DNA of 14,347 nucleotides from contig JAXJBF010000027.1 of NCBI GenBank assembly GCA_036303105.1, forward strand, positions 1-14,347. Reading direction: 5' to 3'. A program made the position numbers and the translations under genes. The DNA is from UMGS1590 sp036303105 (GTDB taxonomy: Bacteria > Bacillota > Peptococcia > Peptococcales > Peptococcaceae). The notes below the pieces were generated by a model. The model saw only the letters and a list, made by a program, of their open reading frames with translations. It was not told where the DNA came from and did no database searches. Of the stretch, positions 6,971-13,399 are shown piece after piece. How positions within the stretch are numbered: the first letter of the stretch is position 1; the number at the start of each line of letters is the position of its first letter.

Positions 6971-7918
6971 ATGATTGAAATTGAAAAGCCACGCATTGAA
7001 TGTGTTGAGCAAAGTGATGACAATACCTATGGCAAATTCGTTGTCGAACCACTTGAACGAGGCTATGGTGTAACACTGGGGAATTCTTTACGCCGTATTC
7101 TCTTATCCTCTATTCCAGGGGCGGCAGTCACATCCATTAAAATTGACGGTGTTTTGCATGAGTTCTCCACTGTGCCAGGTGTCAAGGAAGACGTTGCTGA
7201 GATCATTCTCAATATCAAATCTCTGGCGCTGAAGAGCACATCGGACGAACCACAGATCATCATCATCGATGCTAGTGAAGAAGGCGAAGTCACTGCAGGT
7301 GATATCATCACCACAGACGCCGTTGAAGTGTTGAACAAAGATTTACACATCGCCACTTTGGATACAAACAGTCGTTTGTATATCGAAATGGTCGTTGAAA
7401 CTGGACGTGGCTATGTGTCAGCAGATAAGAACAAAAAGGAAGGTCTGCCAATCGGTACCATTCCAATTGATTCTATCTACACACCTGTGCATAAGGTCAA
7501 TTTCTCCATTGAAGATACCCGTGTTGGTAACAATACCGAATACGACAAGCTTATTATGGACATTTCCTGCAATGGCAACATTAAGCCAGCTGATGCGCTG
7601 TCTTTGGCTGCTCGCATCCTGGTTGATCATTTGCAGCTGTTTATCGGCTTGAACGATAACATGCGTGACATGCAGGTCATGATCGAAAAAGAAGAAGAAG
7701 AAAAGGATAAGGTTCTCGATATGACCATCGAAGAACTTGATCTCTCTGTCCGTTCTTACAATTGCTTGAAACGTGCTGGTATCAATACGGTTCTTGAGCT
7801 GACGCAGAAGAGCAAGGACGACATGATGAAGGTACGTAATCTTGGGAAGAAGTCTCTCGAAGAAGTTCAGAAGAAGATGAGTGCCCTCGGCCTGTCATTG
7901 AAATCTAACGAGGAATAA
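6971..7918 (+). CDS. rpoA: DNA-directed RNA polymerase subunit alpha
   Basis: The 315-residue product is the alpha subunit, whose N-terminal dimer is the scaffold for beta and beta-prime. Its C-terminal domain binds UP elements and activators. The N-terminal domain spans about 1-232 with FVVEPLERGYGVTLGNSLRR at 23-42 and LLSSIPGAAVTSIKIDGVLHE at 44-64. An acidic linker rich in Glu (239-245) follows. The helix-hairpin-helix C-terminal domain at about 250-310 keeps the DNA-contacting set Arg261, Asn264, Cys265 and Lys267 in VRSYNCLKRAGI. GGGAGGA at 6958-6964 lies 6 bases before the chosen ATG. A 52-base gap upstream is the longest in the ribosomal block. Confidence 0.98.
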   Translation: MIEIEKPRIECVEQSDDNTYGKFVVEPLERGYGVTLGNSLRRILLSSIPGAAVTSIKIDGVLHEFSTVPGVKEDVAEIILNIKSLALKSTSDEPQIIIIDASEEGEVTAGDIITTDAVEVLNKDLHIATLDTNSRLYIEMVVETGRGYVSADKNKKEGLPIGTIPIDSIYTPVHKVNFSIEDTRVGNNTEYDKLIMDISCNGNIKPADALSLAARILVDHLQLFIGLNDNMRDMQVMIEKEEEEKDKVLDMTIEELDLSVRSYNCLKRAGINTVLELTQKSKDDMMKVRNLGKKSLEEVQKKMSALGLSLKSNEE

Positions 7919-7933
7919 TAAGGAGGTTCAGGG

Positions 7934-8272
7934 ATGAATCATCGTAAAATCGGGCATAACAGCGCACACCGTCGTGCGATTCTCCGTAATATGACCACCT
8001 CCGTGCTGATGCACGGCAAGGTTGAAACCACCGAAGTAAAGGCGAAAGAAGTTCGTCGTATGGTGGATAAAATGATCACCTTAGGTAAGAAGGGTGACTT
8101 GGCTGCATATCGTCAGGCAGTCGGCTATCTTATGGACGAAGATGTTGCATACAAGCTTTTCCATGAGATCGCTCCATCTTACAAGGATCGCAATGGTGGC
8201 TACACCCGCGTACTGAAGACCGGCTTCCGTCGCGGCGACGCAGCACCAATGGCTATTCTTGAGTTGGTATAA
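7934..8272 (+). CDS. rplQ: 50S ribosomal protein L17
   Basis: This 112-residue protein is L17, near the peptide exit tunnel of the 50S subunit. It starts MNHRKIGHNSAHRRAILRNM, followed by TTSVLMHGKVETTEVKAKEVRR (split across 21-42), and ends GGYTRVLKTGFRRGDAAPMAILELV, all diagnostic. Length matches the short Bacillota type. An AAGGAGG Shine-Dalgarno sequence lies 8 bases upstream, and the gap from rpoA is 15 bases. It is the last gene of the ribosomal transcription unit: a strong hairpin terminator begins 12 bases after its stop. Confidence 0.98.
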   Translation: MNHRKIGHNSAHRRAILRNMTTSVLMHGKVETTEVKAKEVRRMVDKMITLGKKGDLAAYRQAVGYLMDEDVAYKLFHEIAPSYKDRNGGYTRVLKTGFRRGDAAPMAILELV

Positions 8273-8284
8273 GAATATCAGCAC

Positions 8285-8319
8285 AAAGACCTGAAACATG
8301 CGTGTTTCAGGTCTTTTTT
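8285..8319 (+). terminator. Intrinsic terminator of the ribosomal operon
   Basis: A perfect 12-bp stem, AGACCTGAAACA (8287-8298) with TGTTTCAGGTCT (8303-8314), closes a TGCG tetraloop. It extends by two more A-T pairs into a run of T residues to 8319. It lies 12 bases after the rplQ stop and is a textbook Rho-independent terminator. It separates the ribosomal block from the ecf operon. Confidence 0.95.
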
Positions 8320-8321
8320 GT

Positions 8322-8349
8322 TTGTTTCTCGGAAAAATATAGGTATAAT
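8322..8349 (+). promoter_or_regulatory. Promoter for the ecfA1-ecfA2-ecfT-truA operon
   Basis: A perfect TATAAT at 8344-8349 lies 16 bases after TTGTTT (8322-8327), a partial -35 match (first three bases). It sits immediately behind the T-tract of the rplQ terminator, leaving no other role for this stretch. Transcription would start near 8356. That start leaves only about 6 bases before the ATG at 8362 but about 45 before the GTG at 8401. Confidence 0.75.
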
Positions 8350-8385
8350 AGAGAGGTGCCGATGGTTCGGCAACAGATCGTTATG

Positions 8386-8393
8386 AAAGAAGG
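8386..8393 (+). promoter_or_regulatory. Ribosome binding site deciding the ecfA1 start
   Basis: AAAGAAGG at 8386-8393 lies 7 bases before the GTG at 8401. A rival site, GAGGTG at 8353-8358, serves the ATG at 8362. That rival would be partly or wholly lost from an mRNA starting near 8356, so the GTG is preferred. Confidence 0.55.
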
Positions 8394-8400
8394 TCGCCAC

Positions 8401-9225
8401 GTGATCGAGATCAAAAATCTGTCGCATATTTATCACCCAGGCTCAGAGCATGAGGTGAAGGCGCTTAATCATATTAATCTACGCATCGAGGACGGCGAAC
8501 ATGTTGCAGTGTTGGGCCGGAATGGCTGCGGAAAATCAACGTTGGCAAAGCATCTTAATGGCTTGTTGTTGCCAACGGAGGGCTGTGTGATGGTGGATGA
8601 TTACGACACCACCGATGAGGACCACGCGCTGGATATTCTGCAGCGCGTAGGCATGGTCTTTCAAAATCCGGACAACCAGCTTGTAGCAACAACGGTGCTG
8701 GAAGAGATTGCATTTGGACCGGAAAACCTCGGGCTGCCGCGCGAAGTGATTCTGGAGCGTGTAGACGAGGCGCTGAAACTGGTGCAGATGGAAGCGTTTC
8801 GTGATGCCATGCCGCATCATCTCAGCGGCGGGCAAAAGCAGCGCATTGCCATTGCAGGCATCATTGCCATGCGGCCAAAAACCATTGTGTTCGATGAACC
8901 AACAGCCATGCTGGACCCTGATGGCCGCGCAGAAGTCATCGGCACCATGCTGCGGCTTAACCGTGAAGAAGGATTGACAGTGGTGAATATCACACACTTT
9001 ATGGAAGAAGCGGTGTTGGCGGACCGCGTTGTCGTTATGGACGATGGCGATGTGGTTATGGAAGGCACGCCGCGCGAGATATTCACGCATGTGGAGGAAT
9101 TAAGAGCGCTGCATTTAGATGTTCCAGCCATTACGGAAATAGCAGTGCGATTGCATGAAAAATTTCCGTTTATCCCACGGGACGTGTTAACAATCGATGA
9201 AATGGTGGATGTACTATGTCATTAG
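8401..9225 (+). CDS. ecfA1: Energy-coupling factor transporter ATPase EcfA1
   Basis: This 274-residue ABC ATPase is the first of two that power ECF importers of vitamins and metal ions; it works on the cytoplasmic face with EcfA2 and EcfT. Motifs from the GTG start are Walker A GRNGCGKST at 39-47, the Q-loop FQNPDNQLVATTV with Gln88, signature LSGGQKQR at 141-148, Walker B TIVFDE with catalytic Glu166, and the switch His199. The GTG gives MIEIKNLSHIYHPG, the usual EcfA opening, and matches the promoter position. The frame is open upstream, so an ATG at 8362 (13 more residues) or 8383 is possible. Gene order and the pair with ecfA2 support the A1 assignment. It overlaps ecfA2 by 10 bases. Confidence 0.93.
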   Translation: MIEIKNLSHIYHPGSEHEVKALNHINLRIEDGEHVAVLGRNGCGKSTLAKHLNGLLLPTEGCVMVDDYDTTDEDHALDILQRVGMVFQNPDNQLVATTVLEEIAFGPENLGLPREVILERVDEALKLVQMEAFRDAMPHHLSGGQKQRIAIAGIIAMRPKTIVFDEPTAMLDPDGRAEVIGTMLRLNREEGLTVVNITHFMEEAVLADRVVVMDDGDVVMEGTPREIFTHVEELRALHLDVPAITEIAVRLHEKFPFIPRDVLTIDEMVDVLCH

Positions 9226-10082
9226 TCTTAGAAAATGTATCCTATATCTATGGCGAAGGCGGACTGGAAGAAACCAGAGCGTTGGACAATGTATCGTTGT
9301 CGGTGCCGGATCACAGCTTTGTGGGGCTGGTGGGGCATACAGGGAGCGGCAAATCGACCCTGGTGCAATTGATGAATGGCCTCATCAAGCCGAGTGCGGG
9401 GCGCGTGTTGGTGGATGGGTTCGACCTTGCCGATAAAAGTAAAGAAGTGCGCGAACGGCGCAAACAAGTAGGCTTGGTTTTTCAATACCCGGAATATCAG
9501 CTGTTTGAGGAAACCATCGCCAAGGATATTGCCTTTGGGCCAAAAAACCAGGGCTTAAATGAAGATGAACAGATCGAACGCGTGAAAGAAGCCATGGCTC
9601 TGGTTGACCTTGACTATGAAACCTGGAAGGACCGCTCGCCGTTTGAACTCAGCGGCGGTCAGAAACGGCGCGTTGCCATTGCAGGCATTGTTGCCATGCG
9701 CCCGCGTTACCTGATTCTTGATGAGCCAACAGCCGGTCTCGACCCGCTGGGGCGCGATCATATACTTGAAGCCATCTATCGTTTGTATCAGAAAAGCGAT
9801 ATGAGCATCATTTTGGTCAGCCATAGCATGGACGATGTGGCACGATTTGCCAATTACATGATCGTTATGAACAAAGGAACGAAAGTGACCGAGGGCAGCA
9901 CCGAGGATGTGTTCGCACAGGCGGATCTTTTGGAAAGCATTCACCTGGGGATTCCTTCTGTGATGGCGCTGCTGCGCGCGCTAAAGAAAAACGGCATGGA
10001 TGTAGCGACCAACGCCCTGAATGTGGACGATGCCTGCCGCATCATTGAGGCAGCGCTCGCAAAGCGAAAGGAGGGGCGCTGA
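9216..10082 (+). CDS. ecfA2: Energy-coupling factor transporter ATPase EcfA2
   Basis: The 288-residue product is the second ECF ATPase, forming a heterodimer with EcfA1. It has Walker A GHTGSGKST at 40-48, the Q-loop FQYPEYQLFEETI with Gln90, signature LSGGQKRR at 145-152, Walker B YLILDE with Glu170, and the switch His203. The GHTGSGKST variant and FQYPEYQLFEET are typical of A2 rather than A1. The C-terminal region of about 60 residues is the ECF-specific dimerisation helix region. Its ATG lies 10 bases inside ecfA1, and its TGA overlaps the ecfT ATG by one base, so the three subunits are probably translated in coupled fashion and near equal amounts. Confidence 0.95.
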   Translation: MSLVLENVSYIYGEGGLEETRALDNVSLSVPDHSFVGLVGHTGSGKSTLVQLMNGLIKPSAGRVLVDGFDLADKSKEVRERRKQVGLVFQYPEYQLFEETIAKDIAFGPKNQGLNEDEQIERVKEAMALVDLDYETWKDRSPFELSGGQKRRVAIAGIVAMRPRYLILDEPTAGLDPLGRDHILEAIYRLYQKSDMSIILVSHSMDDVARFANYMIVMNKGTKVTEGSTEDVFAQADLLESIHLGIPSVMALLRALKKNGMDVATNALNVDDACRIIEAALAKRKEGR

Positions 10083-10885
10083 TGCTGAAAGACATTACAA
10101 TTGGACAGTATGTAAAAGGCAACTCCATTTTGCACCGCCTTGATCCACGTACAAAAATATTTGGCATGTTGGCGATCATGGTGTCGTTGTTTCTTGTCAA
10201 CAACTGGCTGGGGCTGGTCTATACTGCGGTAGTGGTTTTTGCGGTGCTGTTTTTGAGCAAGGTGCCGGTGAAATTTTATATCAAAGGGGTGCGCCCGCTG
10301 CTCTTTATTTTGGTGTTTACTGCGGCCATTCAAATTTTCCTGACGCCGGGAACCATTTTGTGGCAGTGGGGCATCCTGCATATCACTGCGGAAGGTGTGC
10401 GTCTCGCCATTTTCATGTGCACCCGACTGGTGCTGCTTGTGATGACAACGAGCGTGCTGACTTTGACCACCACACCGATCGTGCTGACGGATGCGGTGGA
10501 AAACCTTTTGTCGCCTTTTAAGCGCATTGGCGTGCCTGCCCATGAGCTGGCCATGATGATGACCATTGCGCTGCGTTTCATCCCAACCCTGATTGACGAG
10601 ACCGATAAAATTATGAAAGCGCAAACAGCGCGCGGCGCCTCCTTTGATGAAGGCGGCTTAATGAACCGCGCACGGGCCTTGCTGCCAATTTTGGTGCCGC
10701 TCTTTTTGAGCGCCATCAATCGCGCCAGCGAACTGGCCATGGCCATGGAGGCGCGCTGCTATCATGGCGGTGAAGGGCGTACACGTCTGCACGAATTGTC
10801 TTACGCAGGGCGTGACCGTATTGCCGGGATTGTGCTTGTTGTGATTCTTGTGTTGGCGGGTTTATCCAGGATGGTGATCCTGTGA
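10082..10885 (+). CDS. ecfT: Energy-coupling factor transporter transmembrane protein EcfT
   Basis: This 267-residue membrane protein is the T component, which links the two ATPases to exchangeable substrate-binding S proteins. It starts with the family pattern GQYVKGNSILHRLDPRTKI, followed by hydrophobic helices at about 26-58, 72-88 and 106-130. The long cytoplasmic coupling-helix region carries the two Ala-Arg-Gly type motifs that dock into the ATPases: ARG at 183-185 (QTARGASFDEGG) and ARC at 224-226 (AMEARCYHGG). A final helix spans about 247-265. No S component lies in the window, so this is a group II (shared) ECF module whose S genes are elsewhere. GGAGG is near the start at 10070-10074. 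Its TGA overlaps truA by 4 bases. Confidence 0.95.
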   Translation: MLKDITIGQYVKGNSILHRLDPRTKIFGMLAIMVSLFLVNNWLGLVYTAVVVFAVLFLSKVPVKFYIKGVRPLLFILVFTAAIQIFLTPGTILWQWGILHITAEGVRLAIFMCTRLVLLVMTTSVLTLTTTPIVLTDAVENLLSPFKRIGVPAHELAMMMTIALRFIPTLIDETDKIMKAQTARGASFDEGGLMNRARALLPILVPLFLSAINRASELAMAMEARCYHGGEGRTRLHELSYAGRDRIAGIVLVVILVLAGLSRMVIL

Positions 10886-11712
10886 CGACCTACAAATTAA
10901 CCATGAGCTATGATGGTGCGCAATTCGCTGGCTTTCAGCGACAATCAGATGAGAACCTGGTGACCGTGCAAGGGCTTTTGGAAGAAACCATTGCTGCGTT
11001 GTTCAACACACCAGTGCATATCCATGGCGCAGGACGCACCGATGCTGGTGTTCATGCGCGGGCACAGGTGGCCCACTTCAGCATGGATCGTTCCATTCCC
11101 GCAGAACGCTTGCGGTATGCCTTGAATCGTGCGCTGCCACCCTTCCTGGTGGTGAGCAGGGCAGAGGAGGTCGAGACAGCCTTTCATGCGCGCAAGAGCG
11201 CCATTGGCAAATGGTACAGCTATCGCATTTATAATGAACAAACGCCGCCAGCGCTTGGCCATGGCTATTTTACCCATATTCCTCAGCCACTGGACCGCGG
11301 CTTGTTTGAAGCTGCGCTGCAGAAAATGGTGGGGGCGCATAATTTTGAGGGCTTTTGCGGCCGAGGCGCCACCGTTAAAACCTTTGACCGCACCTTGTAT
11401 TTGGCAAAACTTTGCATTGATGCAGCGCATCCGGCCTGGTGGCAGATTCACTTCGTTGGTGATGGCTTCTTGCGAAAAATGGTGCGCAATCTCGTGGGAA
11501 CAGCAGCCGACATTGCTCTGGGGCGTCGGCCGCTCGACTGTGTCGATGAGGCATTGACAACGCATGATCGCAGTAAAGCAGGGCCGACAGCACCAGCAGA
11601 AGGTTTGGTGATGGAGGAAGTTTTTTACGACGATTCACGTTTGCAGGCATGTTTGAACGCCTTGTCAGCGGCGCCAAATGATCGTGTGGCACCGCTGTTT
11701 GACTGCTTTTGA
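10882..11712 (+). CDS. truA: tRNA pseudouridine(38-40) synthase TruA
   Basis: The 276-residue enzyme converts uridine to pseudouridine at positions 38-40 in the anticodon stem of many tRNAs. The N terminus YKLTMSYDGAQFAGFQRQ is diagnostic, and the catalytic Asp54 lies in GAGRTDAGVHARAQVAHF. Later signatures include FHARKSAIGKWYSYRIYN and FVGDGFLRKMVRNLVGT. It starts with GTG as part of a GTGA overlap with the ecfT stop, so translation is coupled to the transporter genes, a pairing common in Bacillota. The C terminus is some 15-25 residues longer than the shortest homologues. No convincing terminator follows. A new promoter appears 28 bases later. Confidence 0.97.
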   Translation: MTTYKLTMSYDGAQFAGFQRQSDENLVTVQGLLEETIAALFNTPVHIHGAGRTDAGVHARAQVAHFSMDRSIPAERLRYALNRALPPFLVVSRAEEVETAFHARKSAIGKWYSYRIYNEQTPPALGHGYFTHIPQPLDRGLFEAALQKMVGAHNFEGFCGRGATVKTFDRTLYLAKLCIDAAHPAWWQIHFVGDGFLRKMVRNLVGTAADIALGRRPLDCVDEALTTHDRSKAGPTAPAEGLVMEEVFYDDSRLQACLNALSAAPNDRVAPLFDCF

Positions 11713-11739
11713 AGAACGGCGGAGAAGGTTGGATTTTCC

Positions 11740-11768
11740 TTGACATCTTCTGGCGATTCCAGCATAAT
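11740..11768 (+). promoter_or_regulatory. Sigma-A type promoter for the resBC-like operon
   Basis: A perfect TTGACA (11740-11745), a 17-base spacer and CATAAT (11763-11768, five of six matches) form the best promoter in the window. The region after the -10 is AT-rich, and transcription should begin near 11775, giving a leader of about 28 bases before the GTG at 11803. The two membrane genes are therefore probably expressed apart from the ecf-truA operon. Confidence 0.85.
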
Positions 11769-11802
11769 TTTTATATATTCATGGTGAGAGGAGAGCGATC
11801 TT

Positions 11803-12420
11803 GTGGCGATACAACGCTATTTGCGTGTGGCAGGCACGATGCTGCTCGCGCTGACAATTTTATGCATTTGTGCGGTGCCTAGCGGCATCATTCCAGCTAT
11901 TGTATCCTTGATAGTGGCTGCCCTTACAGCCCTTGACCTATTGGCGCTTGTTGTGCTGACGGTGATCAAAGACCACAGCTTTAGAGGCTTTGTTCATATT
12001 TTGCTGTATGTGGCCATGCTGCTGATAGTGTCTGGTGGCATTGGCTCATCATTTTTCAACAACAGCTTGATTGTTGAAATGCCTCAGGGATCAACGGCTG
12101 AACTTAGCGGCTTAGGCATGGAGGGCTACACGCTTTCCTATGAATCTGTTTGGGGAATGAGCATAGATGATGCGTCGGTTGATGTTGTTCTGACGCGTCC
12201 TGATCAGGTGTCGATTCATGAGACACTTAGCCAAAGTGCACCAATGGTTTATGACGGCATTGAGATTCATCTAATGCACGCGGGCAGTGGTGACGTTGTT
12301 TTTCTGGTGCAGTATGATTGGTTCCGCCATCTGATTTGGATTGGTGGCATTCTGTTTGCCATCGGTCTCGGCCTGAGTGCCATTCCGGCTGTGAGAAGAA
12401 AGGGGGACCACGCATGCTAA
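11803..12420 (+). CDS. Membrane protein, miniature ResB-like (putative)
   Basis: This 205-residue protein has three hydrophobic segments near the N terminus (about 11-26, 28-55 and 64-82), an external domain at about 84-172, and a final helix at 174-195 followed by a short basic tail. The layout and the C-terminal pattern resemble the end of ResB/CcsB, a cytochrome c haem-lyase subunit: a SIHETLSQSAPMVYDGIEIHL segment, then a beta strand ending VQYDW, then a Gly-rich final helix. Known ResB proteins are about 450-540 residues, so most of the external domain is missing. I see no obvious haem-ligand His in the helices. The GTG start follows GAGAGGAG with 9 bases spacing. It overlaps the next gene by 7 bases. 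The family call is inference from pattern. An unrelated four-helix membrane protein is possible. Confidence 0.5.
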   Translation: MAIQRYLRVAGTMLLALTILCICAVPSGIIPAIVSLIVAALTALDLLALVVLTVIKDHSFRGFVHILLYVAMLLIVSGGIGSSFFNNSLIVEMPQGSTAELSGLGMEGYTLSYESVWGMSIDDASVDVVLTRPDQVSIHETLSQSAPMVYDGIEIHLMHAGSGDVVFLVQYDWFRHLIWIGGILFAIGLGLSAIPAVRRKGDHAC

Positions 12421-13205
12421 TGACCGTTCTTTTTTATATCATTGTGGTCTGCCTGGCCCTTGTTTTGATTGGCTGGTCGGCCAGTGAGCTGATGCACATT
12501 TGGCAGGCAGGCGCTGTGATGAGCCTGGTATACCTGCTGACAGCCATTGTAATGATCGTGCGCCTGGTGATTGTCTGTGTGCGCGGCGATGCACTCATAA
12601 GCGGCGGCGCCTGGTGTATTTTTGCGCTGACGCTGGTGGTTGCAGCGCTCTATATGCACTTTCGCCTCTTTGGCACGATGATCGTGCCATTGTCTGCACT
12701 GTTGCTGCTCGTGCTCGAAATGTGCCTCTACCTTGGCAAACTGCCGGGCGTCAATGTCTGGCTGCCAATGGCTTATCAGTCAATGACATCGTGGGGAAAG
12801 AGCGCTATTGTGCTGATGATGATCGGCCTCGGCCTTGCAGTGGCCTGTCTCCTGCTTGCTGTGCCAACCTGGTGGCGCGTGCGCAACCTGGCAGCCCGCG
12901 AAGCAGCAGAAGCCGCCAAAGGTGACGCAGACGCAGAGAACAACGAACCCCTCAGCGAAGCGGCCATTCGCGCACGTATGCTGCAAAAACAAACCGACGA
13001 TGTCACCCGCAAAATGCCGCGTGTACTTTCGCACTTCGTCTGGTGGGCGCTGGTGGTGCTCAGCTTCGCTTTGGGTGCTTATGTGCTCTGGTGCCACACG
13101 CTCTATGGTGTCTACTGGCTCTGGCAGCCAGTCATTGGACTGGCAGTGGTGGCCTGGGTGCTGCTCTTTATTGGCAAAGACATGCTCTTTATTCGTTCCT
13201 ATTGA
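12414..13205 (+). CDS. Membrane protein, degenerate ResC/CcsA-like (putative)
   Basis: The 263-residue protein has about six to seven membrane helices (near 4-22, 32-56, 64-81, 87-107, 129-151, 206-227 and 232-260) and a charged loop rich in Ala, Glu and Asp at about 160-203. Several features match the CcsA/ResC haem exporter-lyase fold: an Arg at the end of helix 2 (Arg50), FGTMIVPLSALLLL at 86-99, LPGVNVWLPMAYQS at 110-123, and a final LGAYVLWCHTLYGVYWLWQP at 220-239. The last resembles the CcsA motif around WG-x-YW-x-WDP, but WDPKE has become WQPVI, and the His expected after the helix-5 entry is not seen. ATG 12414 is chosen because AGGGGG at 12401-12406 is 7 bases away. An upstream-extended frame from 12318 lies inside the previous gene and is rejected. 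Function is not established. Confidence 0.5.
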   Translation: MLMTVLFYIIVVCLALVLIGWSASELMHIWQAGAVMSLVYLLTAIVMIVRLVIVCVRGDALISGGAWCIFALTLVVAALYMHFRLFGTMIVPLSALLLLVLEMCLYLGKLPGVNVWLPMAYQSMTSWGKSAIVLMMIGLGLAVACLLLAVPTWWRVRNLAAREAAEAAKGDADAENNEPLSEAAIRARMLQKQTDDVTRKMPRVLSHFVWWALVVLSFALGAYVLWCHTLYGVYWLWQPVIGLAVVAWVLLFIGKDMLFIRSY

Positions 13206-13213
13206 ACATCCAC

Positions 13214-13245
13214 GCAACAGCCTCAATGAGGCTGTTTTTTGTTGC
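13214..13245 (+). terminator. Intrinsic terminator after the resBC-like pair
   Basis: A 9-bp stem AACAGCCTC (13216-13224) and GAGGCTGTT (13228-13236) closes an AAT loop and runs into a T-tract to 13240. The flanking GCAAC (13214-13218) and GTTGC (13241-13245) can also pair. It begins 9 bases after the stop codon of the second membrane gene. Confidence 0.9.
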
Positions 13246-13270
13246 ATGTGATTTGCGAAAGTTTGGCATC

Positions 13271-13308
13271 AAAAAAGGCGCAGGATCATAACAATCCTGC
13301 GCTTTTTT
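13271..13308 (+). terminator. Second, possibly bidirectional hairpin terminator
   Basis: GCGCAGGAT (13278-13286) and ATCCTGCGC (13294-13302) form a perfect 9-bp stem with a seven-base CATAACA loop. Six A residues precede it (13271-13276) and six T residues follow (13303-13308), so it could terminate in either direction. It is the second terminator within 60 bases. No minus-strand gene that would need it is visible nearby. It shields the recombinase gene from upstream transcription. Confidence 0.85.
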
Positions 13309-13323
13309 ATTTGTCCGGGAAGA

Positions 13324-13353
13324 TTGAAACAGACTTTCACTAGGCTTTATGAA
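13324..13353 (+). promoter_or_regulatory. Weak candidate promoter for the recombinase gene
   Basis: TTGAAA (13324-13329, five of six) is followed after 18 bases by TATGAA (13348-13353, four of six). A promoter is expected between the double terminator and the gene at 13400, and this is the best match I find. The spacing is one base longer than ideal, so the site is tentative. Confidence 0.35.
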
Positions 13354-13399
13354 AATGATAGACTGAAAGAAATGCATTGATACAAAGGGGCGTTAAGCA

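Noticed and set aside
8302..8400. N-terminal extension of ecfA1 beginning in the rplQ terminator
   Set aside because: The extra residues include translated terminator and promoter sequence. The family start pattern and the ribosome site point to 8401.
11713..11745. Possible terminator after truA (GGAGAA pairing with TTTTCC)
   Set aside because: The stem is short, needs a G-T pair, and is not followed by a T-run; it overlaps the next promoter. The truA transcript may read through.
12318..12413. N-terminal extension of the second membrane protein by 32 residues
   Set aside because: It lies inside the preceding gene in another frame, is not hydrophobic, and the AGGGGG site at 12401-12406 supports the ATG at 12414.
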